DNA of 64,000 bases from an uncultured Atopobiaceae bacterium (GCA_934792625.1 CAKVON010000006.1:1-64000); one strand, 5' to 3'; numbered from the stretch's first letter, positions 35,468 through 43,961 are shown. The notes: a model not told the origin generated them from the letters alone. Numbers and translations are program-made.

Positions 35468-36121
35468 ATGTCCGTCGGCGAGAACATTCGCGAGCTCAGA
35501 CGCCGCGAACAGCTCTCCCAGATAGAGCTCGCGGAAGCGCTCGGTGTCTCCAAGGAGACCGTGAGCCGCTGGGAGAACGACCGCATGGCCGTGCGCCAGC
35601 GCCACATCACGCGCCTCTGCGAGCTGTTCTCCGTCTCGCCCGATGACATCTCGAGCGAGGGCATGGGCCTCTCAAGCCGTGCGATGATCCGCCGCGGCGA
35701 GACTCGCGACGTCGCCATGGCCATGCCAGGGCTCTTTCCCGCCTACCGCATTGTCGAAGGCCCCTCGGGAAGCTCCCTCAAACCCCTGGACCCCGTCTTC
35801 GCCCCCATGGACGTTGCCGAGAAGCACGCAGGGTCAATTTTCCTCCGCACCAACGATGCGGGTGTCTCCCGCACCATCCCCAAGGACTCCTTCGTGTTGG
35901 TGGACCCTTCGGCCTCCCCTTGGAACGGCTGCATCGTGGCCGCCGTCGTTGACAGCACGCGAATGCTTATCCGCAGGTACAGCACGGGAAACTCCATGGT
36001 CATGCTGTCGGCCAACAGCTACGAGCCAATCATGGGCGACGACCTCGTGCTCGACCGCCGCCGCGTCAAAATCCTCGGCACCTGCGTCTGGTGGCAAGCC
36101 ACCCACGACCTCACCGCATAA
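35468..36121 (+). CDS. XRE-family regulator with degenerate S24 domain
   Basis: A 217-residue regulator. Residues 1-60 are a Cro/CI-type HTH (LSQIELAEALGVSKETVSRWENDRM). Residues about 110-205 match the S24/LexA-like fold (RTIPKDSFVLVDPS), but where active members have Asp-Ser-Met this one has Ala-Gly-Val, and the Lys position is Arg (LIRRY), so self-cleavage looks lost. It starts one base after the ADI-like gene and is translationally linked to it. Likely binder of the palindromes at 34096-34143 (inference). Confidence 0.85.
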   Translation: MSVGENIRELRRREQLSQIELAEALGVSKETVSRWENDRMAVRQRHITRLCELFSVSPDDISSEGMGLSSRAMIRRGETRDVAMAMPGLFPAYRIVEGPSGSSLKPLDPVFAPMDVAEKHAGSIFLRTNDAGVSRTIPKDSFVLVDPSASPWNGCIVAAVVDSTRMLIRRYSTGNSMVMLSANSYEPIMGDDLVLDRRRVKILGTCVWWQATHDLTA

Positions 36122-36306
36122 CCTCTTAGATCCGTTGATCGCCAAAAACAGACCGCTCGCGGCAGCTTGCCCAAGCCAGATCTTGATCTTTCCTTCCACG
36201 CGAGAGATCCTCTAGGCAGCTTCCTGGATAGGGGCTGGAAGAGGCCGGATGGCTGCTCTGGACATACAGGCACGATGCTCGATCACCATCGCGCCATTCG
36301 TCTAGG

Positions 36307-36327
36307 GCTGGGGTAACCAGCTTTTTT
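36307..36327 (+). terminator. Rho-independent terminator
   Basis: GCTGG / CCAGC stem with GGTAA loop and six T, 185 bp after the XRE gene. The short stem makes it moderate. Confidence 0.55.
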
Positions 36328-36408
36328 GTTAGCGATTCTTCCTCTTCCACAACCTCGTCAGGAGCACAGGCCTGTCGACAAAACCACAACGTGTGGAAGG
36401 AGCTCACA

Positions 36409-37824
36409 ATGAGCAACGCTGACATCATCATTCGCTTCACCGACAACTTCACCCAGACCGTCGGAAACATCAAGAGGGTCATCGGCCTGGTCCCCGCCAA
36501 GCACCTTATTCCCATCATCGATACGCTCGACCTCGACGCCAACCCGCGCAACTCGCGCCTGGGAAACGTGACCGACGCTATCCAAGCATCCATTCGCGAG
36601 GACGAGACGACCGTCTCCCAGAAGCTGCTCCCCTTCAAGTCAAAGGGCATCCTTCTCGCCACGTCAACCTACGATGCCCTTGATCGCGGCCGCTTCCGCC
36701 TCACCTTCGAGCCCCACGACGACGTCGAGGGCATCCTTGATGGCGGCCACAACACCCTCGCCATCGGCAACTATATCCTCAACGCCGCCGAGACCGCACT
36801 CGACAAGCGCGCGCCCAAGAAGTCCGAGGTCATGATCTGGGAGGGCTTTAAGAACACCTGGACGGATCGCCGTGGCGATATCGAAAAGTACCTCGAATTC
36901 ATTCGCGACAACAAGCCCGCCCTTATTGAGAAGGGCATCAGCACCCTCGACTTCTCCATCCCCGTCGAGCTGCTTGTTCCCACCGACCCCTTCGACGCGC
37001 TTTGCGTCGAACAGTTCCGCACCTCACTCCTGGAAATCTGTGACGCGCGCAACAACAACGCCCAGCTCACCCAGGGCACCAAGGGCAACCAGGAAGGCCT
37101 GTTCGACGCTTTCAAGGGTCTTTTTGCCGAGAAGGACCCCGCCCTCGCCGACAACATCAGCTGGAAGACCAACGACGGCAAGTCCATCAAGAGCAGGACA
37201 CTTATCGCCCTCTCCTGGATTCCCCTCTCCCTCATTTCCAGCAAGGTGACTAACGGCGAGATTGACCCTCCCAACCCCTCGCTCATCTACAACAGTAAAG
37301 AGAAATGCCAGGAGAAGTTCCTGCAGCTCATGCGCGACGATCGCGTCACCATCTCGGCGGGCTCAGCTCGTCGCGAGCTCAAGAACCCGCAGGTTGCAAG
37401 CGCCCTCAAGGTTGCAACCGATCTCCCCGAGCTGTTCGACACGATTTACTCCCTCTTCCCGAAGTACTACAACGAGAATGGCCGCTACGGAAAGATCAGC
37501 GCGGTCAAGAGTCTCAAGAACAAGAGGGGCGAATACCCGACCCCCTTCTTTGGTCACAACGCTGCCAACCCCGTTCCCGAGGGCTTCATCTATCCGCTCG
37601 TTTGCGGCCTGCGAGCGCTGATGAGCGTGGACGATAAGGGCAACGTCTACTGGAAGACAAACCCTCATAAGTTCCTCGAGAGCGATGCCTTCAAGAACGT
37701 CGTCATCGAATACAGTGGCGTTATCCAGCAGTCCGACTACGACCCTCAGAAGGTTGGAAAGGGCGCCTTTAGCTACACCGCCGCCGAGAACTCCGTGAAG
37801 CTGGCCTTCTTCACACTTCAGTAG
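36409..37824 (+). CDS. AIPR/DGQHR-like protein, possible phage-resistance factor
   Basis: A 471-residue soluble protein. The N-terminal part (about 40-110) has the layout of AIPR/DGQHR-type proteins: NPRNSRLGNV, then FKSKGILLATSTY, a beta segment RFRLTFEP, and GILDGGHNTLAIGNYIL, the counterpart of the DGQHR/NGGQT signature. The rest is unrecognised. AIPR proteins occur in abortive-infection and phosphorothioation-linked systems. AAGGAGC precedes the ATG and it is monocistronic with its own terminator. The family call is from motif resemblance only. Confidence 0.45.
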   Translation: MSNADIIIRFTDNFTQTVGNIKRVIGLVPAKHLIPIIDTLDLDANPRNSRLGNVTDAIQASIREDETTVSQKLLPFKSKGILLATSTYDALDRGRFRLTFEPHDDVEGILDGGHNTLAIGNYILNAAETALDKRAPKKSEVMIWEGFKNTWTDRRGDIEKYLEFIRDNKPALIEKGISTLDFSIPVELLVPTDPFDALCVEQFRTSLLEICDARNNNAQLTQGTKGNQEGLFDAFKGLFAEKDPALADNISWKTNDGKSIKSRTLIALSWIPLSLISSKVTNGEIDPPNPSLIYNSKEKCQEKFLQLMRDDRVTISAGSARRELKNPQVASALKVATDLPELFDTIYSLFPKYYNENGRYGKISAVKSLKNKRGEYPTPFFGHNAANPVPEGFIYPLVCGLRALMSVDDKGNVYWKTNPHKFLESDAFKNVVIEYSGVIQQSDYDPQKVGKGAFSYTAAENSVKLAFFTLQ

Positions 37825-37849
37825 CGAATACAACACTCGAACATTAGAC

Positions 37850-37890
37850 CTGCGGGGGATGGTACATACCTGTGTCATCCCCCGCAGTTT
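37850..37890 (+). terminator. Rho-independent terminator
   Basis: CTGCGGGGGATG / CATCCCCCGCAG perfect 12-bp stem followed by TTTAG, 26 bp after the AIPR-like gene. Confidence 0.8.
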
Positions 37891-37968
37891 AGTAGTCTTG
37901 TCTGATTCAACTATTCAGAACACAAATCATAGCGAGCCATTAATTCGCCTCACTCATACGGAGGACCC

Positions 37969-38154
37969 ATGGTCCTTCATTGTGCAATACGCTTGCCCAA
38001 CTCAGTCATCATGAGTCGAGCAAGGTACTGTTCTGAACAGACCAGTATGCTTCACTTCTTTACCCACAAGTACAATGCACAGGCGAGCAAGCAACTCCGA
38101 GCTGGTATCGTTCCTTGTTGTTATATATATCGAGCCAAATACTACAAGCAGTGA
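37969..38154 (+). CDS. Possible small protein in AT-richer gap
   Basis: A 61-codon frame starting four bases after CGGAGG, in a 272-bp region of lower GC than its neighbours. The product is basic with four Cys and no recognisable domain. It ends six bases before the acyltransferase ATG. Coding status is doubtful. Confidence 0.25.
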   Translation: MVLHCAIRLPNSVIMSRARYCSEQTSMLHFFTHKYNAQASKQLRAGIVPCCYIYRAKYYKQ

Positions 38155-38159
38155 GGCAT

Positions 38160-39230
38160 ATGACATCAGCGGTTGAAGGAACTTCCGGCAAAGGCAACAG
38201 GGGACGCATCGTCTCCTTTGATGTCATCAGGCTTATCGCCATCTCCTGCGTGGTCCTCTGCCACTCGGTGGAGACCGTGTACAAGGCCGACCACCTCTCC
38301 CTTGGGTACGGCCTGGTCCATTACCTGGGAGGCCTCGGAGTTCCCCTCTTTCTCTTCTTGACGGGGGCGCTCATCATCAACAAGGAGTTCGACTCGGACT
38401 CGATCAAGCGGTTCTTCTCGCACAACTGGCTTGGACTCGTCATGACCAGCGAGGTCTGGATACTGGTCTACTGGGTCTACGGGTCGCTGCGCAGGAATGC
38501 CTTCGACTTTGGCCTGCTTGCGCGCTACGCCACGTTCCAGGAGAAGCTCCCCCATGGATTCTGGTGGTACGTGCCGACCATCCTGAGCATCTACGTCGTC
38601 CTCCCCTTCATCGCGAAGGCGGTCAAGGGGTGCAAGACGCGGGACCTTCTCGTGCCCGTCTCGTTTTGTCTGACGCTTTCCTTCGCGCTGCCGACGATCA
38701 ACCAGATGTTGAAATGCCTGGGTGGGGGCATTGCGCCCATCGCGACCACGTTGAAGCCGTTTTACGCGGGCGGCGAGTACATCACCTACATCATCCTGGG
38801 CTACTTGGTACTGCGACGCCAGTGCCTGAAGGAGCTCAAACCATGCGTGCTGGTCTGTGGCCTGCTCGGCTTCTCGGTGGCAAACATCCTCGCCGCGCGC
38901 ACCGATGCGGGTATCTGGTACAACAGTCTTTGGCTGCTGGGGGCCGCCGTTTGCGGTGCCGAGCTGGTCAGGCGACTGTTCGAGCGACTGGAGATCAGAG
39001 AGCTGCCAAGCATGCTCACCCTGGTGTCCAAGGGCGCCTTCGGAATCTATATGGTCCACATGCTTGTGATGAAGGTCGTTAAGAGGATTCCGCTCGGCCT
39101 CGACTCGGCATTCCCCAGGATGCTGAGCATCTGGGTCATGACCCTGTTGGCATCCGCGGCGTTTGTGATCGCGATTCAACTGGTGCTCAAGAACCACCCC
39201 CGCGCAAAGAGGGTCCTTCTCGACTGCTAG
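38160..39230 (+). CDS. Acyltransferase 3 family membrane protein
   Basis: A 356-residue polytopic protein of the acyltransferase-3 (OafA/WecH) family, which O-acetylates surface polysaccharides or peptidoglycan. About ten helices; the family start is visible: RIVSFDVIRLIAISCVVLCHSVE, with the conserved Arg and His, followed by GGLGVPLFLFLTGALI. GIYMVHMLVMK marks the late conserved helix. GTGAGG lies close to the ATG. The 3' end runs into a 17-bp tandem array of the dispersed motif. Target polymer unknown. Confidence 0.88.
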   Translation: MTSAVEGTSGKGNRGRIVSFDVIRLIAISCVVLCHSVETVYKADHLSLGYGLVHYLGGLGVPLFLFLTGALIINKEFDSDSIKRFFSHNWLGLVMTSEVWILVYWVYGSLRRNAFDFGLLARYATFQEKLPHGFWWYVPTILSIYVVLPFIAKAVKGCKTRDLLVPVSFCLTLSFALPTINQMLKCLGGGIAPIATTLKPFYAGGEYITYIILGYLVLRRQCLKELKPCVLVCGLLGFSVANILAARTDAGIWYNSLWLLGAAVCGAELVRRLFERLEIRELPSMLTLVSKGAFGIYMVHMLVMKVVKRIPLGLDSAFPRMLSIWVMTLLASAAFVIAIQLVLKNHPRAKRVLLDC

Positions 39231-39304
39231 TCCTTCTAAATCGACGGTCCTTCTCGACTGTAAGGGCTTACTAGCTGTCAGGGCGAGAGGGAGCTGTCGA
39301 GAAG
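39213..39304. repeat. 17-bp tandem array and inverted copy of the dispersed motif
   Basis: GTCCTTCT recurs at 39213, 39230 and 39247, exactly 17 bp apart; the first and third units share GGTCCTTCTCGACTG, and the acyltransferase stop codon lies inside. CTTCTCGAC (39250-39258) also faces GTCGAGAAG (39296-39304), a perfect 9-bp inverted pair. Confidence 0.7.
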
Positions 39305-39326
39305 AACGACGAGGTAGCTAACAAAG

Positions 39327-39360
39327 AAACCCGCCCAAGCCGATGACCTGGGCGGGTTTT
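39327..39360. terminator. Bidirectional terminator
   Basis: AAACCCGCCCA / TGGGCGGGTTTT stem between the acyltransferase and the minus-strand tRNA-Thr; serves both. Confidence 0.85.
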
Positions 39361-39368
39361 GGATTTAG

Positions 39369-39444
39369 TGGAGCCAGTTATCAGACTTGAACTGATGACC
39401 CCCGCTTTACGAGAGCGGTGCTCTACCAACTGAGCTAAACTGGC
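39369..39444 (-). tRNA. tRNA-Thr (anticodon CGT)
   Basis: A 76-base cloverleaf on the minus strand with encoded CCA. Acceptor GCCAGTT pairs with AACTGGC, D arm GCTC/GAGC, anticodon arm CCGCT-CTCGTAA-AGCGG (anticodon CGT, reading ACG), T arm ATCAG-TTCAAGT-CTGAT. Its 3' end faces the accessory block at 34-39 kb, a typical integration side, but I saw no matching attachment repeat. Confidence 0.98.
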
Positions 39445-39598
39445 ACGGCACTTAACTATACGGAAGGACCCCTCGTATTTCAAGCGGCAATTTCACGCAC
39501 ACAAGTTCTGCGAGAGATTGCCGCCTGCGGACGCTGACGCAATCGGACGGCGTCGCGCCGAGACCGAGGGGCCACCCTGCCATGGGCCGACCCGAAGG

Positions 39599-40798
39599 CT
39601 AGAGCATACGCAGGACGGCGCGAACCAGGCGCTCGAAGTCGTCGGCGTGGGCCTCGGCCTGCGCCAGAACGCTCTCGTGCGTGACGTTGGGGTCGCCCGC
39701 CTCGTTGGCCGCCAGGGTCAGGCCGAGCACCTCCATGCCAAGCGCGTGCGCCATGATGACCTCGTTGACGGTGGACATGCCCGTGTAGGACACGCCGAGC
39801 ATGCGCAGGGCGGCAACCTCGGCGGGCGTCTCGAAGCTGGGACCCAGAAGGCCCGCCAGCACGCCCTCCTCCACCGTGATGCCCAGGTCGTCGGCCACGC
39901 CGCGGGCAACGGTGCGCAGGTAGGGTGCGTAGGCGTCCGTCATGCCCACGAATGGGGTGTCCAGGTCGCGCAGGTTCTCCTCGCAGGCGAGTGGGTTAGC
40001 GCCGGTGAGGTTGATCTGGTCGGTGATGATGCCCAGGCCCTGGCGGGCGTTGCCCGCGACGGCACCCGTGGCGCACGCGAAGATGATGTCGCGGCAGCCC
40101 AGGTGGTGCGCATGACGCACCAGGCTGGTGACCTCGGCGGCGGAGTAGCCCTGGTACAGGTGGATGCGACCCGGGTAGACGACCACGGGGACGTCGTCCA
40201 CGGTGCCGATCGTGGCTTGGAACGAGTGGCCCGCCACGGGCTGGGCGGCCAAGGGGAAGCCGTCGATGTCGTGGTAGTCGATCTTGCGGACGGGCTTGAC
40301 GAGCTTTGCCAGGTGTCCCAGGCCGGTGCCCAGGACGATCGCGACGGGATGCTCCACCGACGGCTTGCAGCGCTGAACGGTCTCCTCGGTAACCACGCAG
40401 ACCCCCTCCTCCTTCAGCAGGCGCGTGAGCGTACCGTCGCCTGCAACGAGCTTTCCAGTGTAGGTTCCATCGTAGACCAGCCCGCAGCCACACGACGGAC
40501 TTTTCGCCTTGAGCACCGCGAGCGGCGCGACATCGCCCAGGTGCCCGCGCGCCTGGTCCAGGCAGATCCGCGAGCCACGCTCGAAGTCCTCGGTCACGTC
40601 GCGCCCGTCGGCCAGGTAGACGCGGCCGTCGCGCTGCTCCGCGGGCGGGCGCGGCACGGGCAGGCCGCTCTCGGTCTCGGGACAGACGGCACGGCAGTCC
40701 ATCTTGCGGACAAGCCCGATGGCAGCGTCGCACGGCTTGGAGCCCCCGTCGTAGCGACAGGCCGCCCCCAACAGACAACGGCTGACGATCGCGCGCAT
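39599..40798 (-). CDS. DUF523 - purine nucleoside phosphorylase fusion
   Basis: A 399-residue two-domain protein. Residues 1-140 are a DUF523 domain: CLLGAACRYDGGSK, CPETESGLPVPRPPAE and LKAKSPSCGCGLVYDG, with its conserved Cys residues. Residues about 148-399 are a trimeric-type purine nucleoside phosphorylase: VAIVLGTGLGHL, VVVYPGRIHLYQGYS, GPSFETPAEVAALRMLG and MSTVNEVIMA. The second part cleaves purine nucleosides with phosphate; the first has unknown function. TAGGAGG precedes the ATG and no break separates the domains. Confidence 0.92.
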   Translation of the reverse strand: MRAIVSRCLLGAACRYDGGSKPCDAAIGLVRKMDCRAVCPETESGLPVPRPPAEQRDGRVYLADGRDVTEDFERGSRICLDQARGHLGDVAPLAVLKAKSPSCGCGLVYDGTYTGKLVAGDGTLTRLLKEEGVCVVTEETVQRCKPSVEHPVAIVLGTGLGHLAKLVKPVRKIDYHDIDGFPLAAQPVAGHSFQATIGTVDDVPVVVYPGRIHLYQGYSAAEVTSLVRHAHHLGCRDIIFACATGAVAGNARQGLGIITDQINLTGANPLACEENLRDLDTPFVGMTDAYAPYLRTVARGVADDLGITVEEGVLAGLLGPSFETPAEVAALRMLGVSYTGMSTVNEVIMAHALGMEVLGLTLAANEAGDPNVTHESVLAQAEAHADDFERLVRAVLRML

Positions 40799-40816
40799 AA
40801 GGACCTCCTAACAGAA

Positions 40817-40847
40817 GCGGGGCCTCCCCTGTTGGGAAGGCCCCGCC
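40817..40847 (-). terminator. Terminator of the SurA-like gene
   Basis: GCGGGGCCTCCCC / GGGAAGGCCCCGC stem about 70 bp beyond the stop; minus-strand tail TTCTGTT. Confidence 0.65.
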
Positions 40848-40881
40848 GGCTGGTGCGTTGTCTCGGGCCTGCGGCCCGAAC

Positions 40882-40918
40882 GTACTTCTCGGTAGCCAGA
40901 CTAGCTGGCGAGAAGGAC
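40882..40918. repeat. Inverted pair of the dispersed motif
   Basis: GTACTTCTC (40882-40890) and GAGAAGGAC (40910-40918) face each other around CCAGACTAGCTGG, just past the stop of the SurA-like gene, so transcripts would form a hairpin. Confidence 0.65.
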
Positions 40919-41853
40919 TAGGAGGCCAGGGTGTTGATCTGGATGCTGGCCTTGCTCAGACGCTCGTTGACGTAGGTCGTCCACTTGGCGCTGGCGGCGG
41001 AGTACTCGGTCGAGTACTTCTGGTAGGCAACGTAGTAGGCGGCGTTGGCCTGGTCGTAGGTCGCGGACTTACTGGAGAACTTCTGCTCGCCCAGGGCGCT
41101 GTAGTAGTCACCGTCGGTCTTGGCCCAGGTGTCCTTCTTGGCGTCCCACTCGTCGCCCAGCAGGCCGACGATGTACTTGCCGTACTCGGCCTCGGTCTTG
41201 CCCTCCTCCGGAGCGGTGGGGGCGGTCAGGCTGGCGGTGTCGACGATCTTCTCGTAGAGCTTCTTGACGCCAGCGGCCTCCTTCAGGAGCTTCTCGGCGG
41301 CGTCCTTCTCCATACCATACTGGGAGGCGATGGTCTCGATGTCGTCGGAGCCCATGGTCTCCTTGGCGTAGGCCTTCATGTCATCGTCGGAGACGGTGAT
41401 GCCCTCGGCCTCGACCTGGGCAGTCAGGATGCGGTTGCGGGCGCACGACAGGATGGTGTCAGCCGACGGAACGGCGTAGGTGCCATCCTCGTTCTTGGCG
41501 GCGTCCAGCGTGGTGGTGGACTCGATGGCCTCGCGGGCGGTGATCTTGTTGGACTTGCCGTCGATGGTGTAAGTGGCGACGGTGGAGTCGAGGTCGGACT
41601 CGGCAAGGGTGGTCTTGCCGTTGCCGGCGCCCAGGCCACCAAGGGCAAAGTGGCCGACGACGACGCCGATGGCCAGGGCGGCGACGGCGGAGCCGATCAG
41701 GACGGGCAGTCCGAAGGTCTTGGGCTCGCCGGCCTTGGCGGGCTTGGCGGCCTTCTTCTCGTTCTTGGGCTCGGCGACCTTGGGGACCTCCTCGACCTCG
41801 GGGGTCTCCTCGGTGTCGGTGGTCTCGACGTCGAGCTCCTCGTTCTCGTTCAT
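40918..41853 (-). CDS. Membrane-anchored SurA/PrsA-like protein
   Basis: A 311-residue protein with an acidic, Glu/Lys-rich cytoplasmic N terminus, one helix (LPVLIGSAVAALAIGVVVGHFALGG, about 48-72) and an external mostly helical domain. The external part (GITVSDDDMKAYAKETMGSDDIETIASQYGM) resembles the SurA_N/trigger-factor-like chaperone fold. No PPIase (parvulin) domain is visible. AAAGG precedes the ATG. A role in folding exported proteins is inferred. Single gene with its own terminator. Confidence 0.65.
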   Translation of the reverse strand: MNENEELDVETTDTEETPEVEEVPKVAEPKNEKKAAKPAKAGEPKTFGLPVLIGSAVAALAIGVVVGHFALGGLGAGNGKTTLAESDLDSTVATYTIDGKSNKITAREAIESTTTLDAAKNEDGTYAVPSADTILSCARNRILTAQVEAEGITVSDDDMKAYAKETMGSDDIETIASQYGMEKDAAEKLLKEAAGVKKLYEKIVDTASLTAPTAPEEGKTEAEYGKYIVGLLGDEWDAKKDTWAKTDGDYYSALGEQKFSSKSATYDQANAAYYVAYQKYSTEYSAASAKWTTYVNERLSKASIQINTLAS

Positions 41854-42050
41854 GCAGTTCTACCTTTCGTCTGCGCGCGAAGGGGTTGCCTTCGCGCAAC
41901 ATCGTTCGCAAACGCGTTCAAGTCTAACGCGGGCGCAACCCACAACCGCCGGCGCATCGGCTTACGGCAACAACCCGCCACACGGCTGAGGTCAGGTTGA
42001 AGCCAGTCGCGAGGGCGAGTTGCGGTGCGGCGGTACGGATGCGGGATGCG

Positions 42051-42629
42051 CTACTTACCCGAGGCCTCCTTCGAGGCGGCCAGGATGTCTGCCGAGCAGG
42101 TCCTGATGTAGCCACGACCGGAGTTGGCGTCAAAGTCGATGCGGGCCTCGAGCGCGGAGCGGGTCTCGTCGGAGATGTTGCCGCGGACGAAGTCGAGCAT
42201 GCACGAGAGCATGTCTCGGTACTCGGCGTCGCCGTGGAAGCACTGGATGGCCTCGTCCATCAGCGGCCAGACCTCGTCGGAGCGCTCGGGGCTGATGGAG
42301 CCCACGCGACTGAGAAAGCGGAACGCTGCCAGGCGCACGATCGCGGACGCCTCGTCAAACAGCGAGGTCTCGGCACCCTCGAGCGCGCCGGCGAGCTTGT
42401 CGACGTCGTCGGGTAGAAGCTCGCTCATCGCGTCGAGGACCTCCCAGCGGGTCTGGGCCTCGGGACGATACAGGGCGTCCACCAGCTCGTCGATGTGCGG
42501 GCGGACCAGGTCGGGCTCGACGCGCGCGGTCTCGGCCAGGCCATGGGCGGCGTCCTGGCGCGAGCGGCGGCGCGCGCAGGCAAGAAGCTCGATCCAGGTG
42601 TCGACCTGCTCGTTGGTGTACTTAGGCAT
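42051..42629 (-). CDS. HEAT-like helical repeat protein of unknown function
   Basis: A 192-residue all-helical acidic protein built of paired helices spaced like HEAT repeats (WIELLACARRRSRQDAAHGLAETARVEPDLVRPHIDELVDALY and similar further on). No catalytic motif or membrane segment. It lies 21 bp downstream of the NYN protein gene on the same strand and is probably co-expressed; a protein-interaction role is a guess. Confidence 0.6.
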   Translation of the reverse strand: MPKYTNEQVDTWIELLACARRRSRQDAAHGLAETARVEPDLVRPHIDELVDALYRPEAQTRWEVLDAMSELLPDDVDKLAGALEGAETSLFDEASAIVRLAAFRFLSRVGSISPERSDEVWPLMDEAIQCFHGDAEYRDMLSCMLDFVRGNISDETRSALEARIDFDANSGRGYIRTCSADILAASKEASGK

Positions 42630-42650
42630 GCTGGAAATCCCGTTCCTTCC

Positions 42651-43427
42651 TTACTCGCAGAACCCGTCGACGACGAAGGTCCCGCTCCTTTGGTCTCGGT
42701 GAATCTGGATGAGGCCGTAGGAGCTGGCCTCGTTGAGAAGTGCGGTGAAGCTGCGGTAGCCGTACGAGCGCTCCGAGAACTGCGGGCGCTTGCGGCGCAT
42801 GGTGTCCTTGAGGTGGGAGGCGAACACGCTGCTGTCGGACTCGCCCTGCAGCGCGTCGATCGTCTCGAACAGGAGCTGGTAGCAGTCGTGTTTCTCGGCA
42901 GGCACCTTGCCCTTGAAGTCAGGCACGCGCCCCGCGCTGACGATGTCCTCGTAGAAGATGAACTCGTCGCAGTTCTCGGCAAGAAGCGGGCTGGTGGAGC
43001 CCTTCATGCCGACGCCGATGACGACCTTGCCGAACTCCTTCAGCTTGGCGACCAGGGGCGAGAAGTCCGAGTCGCCCGACAGGATCGCGAAGGTGTCGAT
43101 GTGCTCCTTGGTGAGGGCCATCTCCATCGCGTCGACCGCCAGGCGGATGTCGGCGGAGTTCTTGCCGGTGTAGGCGCGGTCCGGGATCTCGATCAGCTCG
43201 ACGCCGAGCTCGTGCAGGGGCGTCACGGCGGTGTCGAAGCGCTGCCAGTCGCAGTAGGCGCGCTTGGACGCGATGCGCCCCTTGTCCACCAGTCGCTCGA
43301 GGATGCGCTTCACATCGGGCGCGGGGCCGGGCTCCTGGTGGCCGTTGCGCTTGCGCTTGCCGGTCCCCAGGGCCAGGTTCTCGTAGTCGATGAGCACAGC
43401 CATCGAGCTCTGTGCGTTGTCAATCAT
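42651..43427 (-). CDS. NYN-domain protein with C-terminal LOTUS-like domain
   Basis: A 258-residue protein of the LabA/DUF88 group. The NYN (PIN-like) nuclease fold spans about 8-165 with its acidic residues in place: VLIDYENL, KNSADIRLAVDAM and LSGDSDFSPLV. Residues about 180-255 resemble an OST-HTH/LOTUS domain (FSERSYGYRSFTALLNEASSYGLIQIH). Bacterial NYN-LOTUS proteins are presumed RNA-processing or RNA-binding factors. AAAGGAACC precedes the ATG. Confidence 0.88.
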   Translation of the reverse strand: MIDNAQSSMAVLIDYENLALGTGKRKRNGHQEPGPAPDVKRILERLVDKGRIASKRAYCDWQRFDTAVTPLHELGVELIEIPDRAYTGKNSADIRLAVDAMEMALTKEHIDTFAILSGDSDFSPLVAKLKEFGKVVIGVGMKGSTSPLLAENCDEFIFYEDIVSAGRVPDFKGKVPAEKHDCYQLLFETIDALQGESDSSVFASHLKDTMRRKRPQFSERSYGYRSFTALLNEASSYGLIQIHRDQRSGTFVVDGFCE

Positions 43428-43469
43428 TACCTGTTGGTTCCTTTCGGGCCGCGTCGGTCGCGGCCTGCG

Positions 43470-43958
43470 TTAGTGCTTTTTGTTGCCCGAAGCGTCCTCG
43501 TGCTGCGGCGCGACGCTCATGAGTTCGGGCTCGTCGACCTTCTCGCCACGGCGGCGCGCGAGGTCGCGCTTGCGGCGCTGGCGTGAGCGCTCGGGGTCCT
43601 TGGCGGCTGCGACCTGGCCCTTGTTCGCACTGAAGGCCTTGTCGACAAACTTCCAGGGGCCGACGGACTCGCCGAAGCCGAACTTGAGGCCCGCCAGGCC
43701 ACCGGCGATGCCGCCGATGGTGACCGCCGCAAAGGCGACCCAGCCGGTAGCAAAGACCAGGGTCGAGAGCACGACGCCGCCCATGAGCCAGGCAATGTTA
43801 GCCAAGTAGTACTGGCGCCTGCCGTCACAGCGGCGGCCAAGCTCCTCGGCCAGGTGCTCGCCCACGACGATGCCAAAGAGGAAGAAGAGGATGCTGATCA
43901 CGGCGAGGCCAAAGCTGATGTTGCTGTTGGCCGCGCGCTCGACTGCCTGCGGATCCAC
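43470..43958 (-). CDS. Small membrane protein of unknown function
   Basis: A 162-residue protein with about three helices (VISILFFLFGIVVGEHL, WLMGGVVLSTLVFATGWVAFAAV, and a Gly-rich one) and a long basic cytoplasmic tail (RSRQRRKRDLARRRG). It begins with GTG 43958, preceded by AGGGGAA, three bases after the stop of the dehydrogenase gene, so it is co-transcribed with it. Confidence 0.65.
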   Translation of the reverse strand: MDPQAVERAANSNISFGLAVISILFFLFGIVVGEHLAEELGRRCDGRRQYYLANIAWLMGGVVLSTLVFATGWVAFAAVTIGGIAGGLAGLKFGFGESVGPWKFVDKAFSANKGQVAAAKDPERSRQRRKRDLARRRGEKVDEPELMSVAPQHEDASGNKKH

Positions 43959-43961
43959 CGG

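Noticed and set aside
39213..39304. Repeated GTCCTTCT units considered as a mini CRISPR
   Set aside because: 17-bp period, no unique spacers and the unit is the genome-wide dispersed motif.
34219..39444. Prophage or integrative element next to tRNA-Thr
   Set aside because: No integrase, structural or replication genes and no repeat of the tRNA 3' end were found; only a phage-repressor-like fold that fits the arginine module better.
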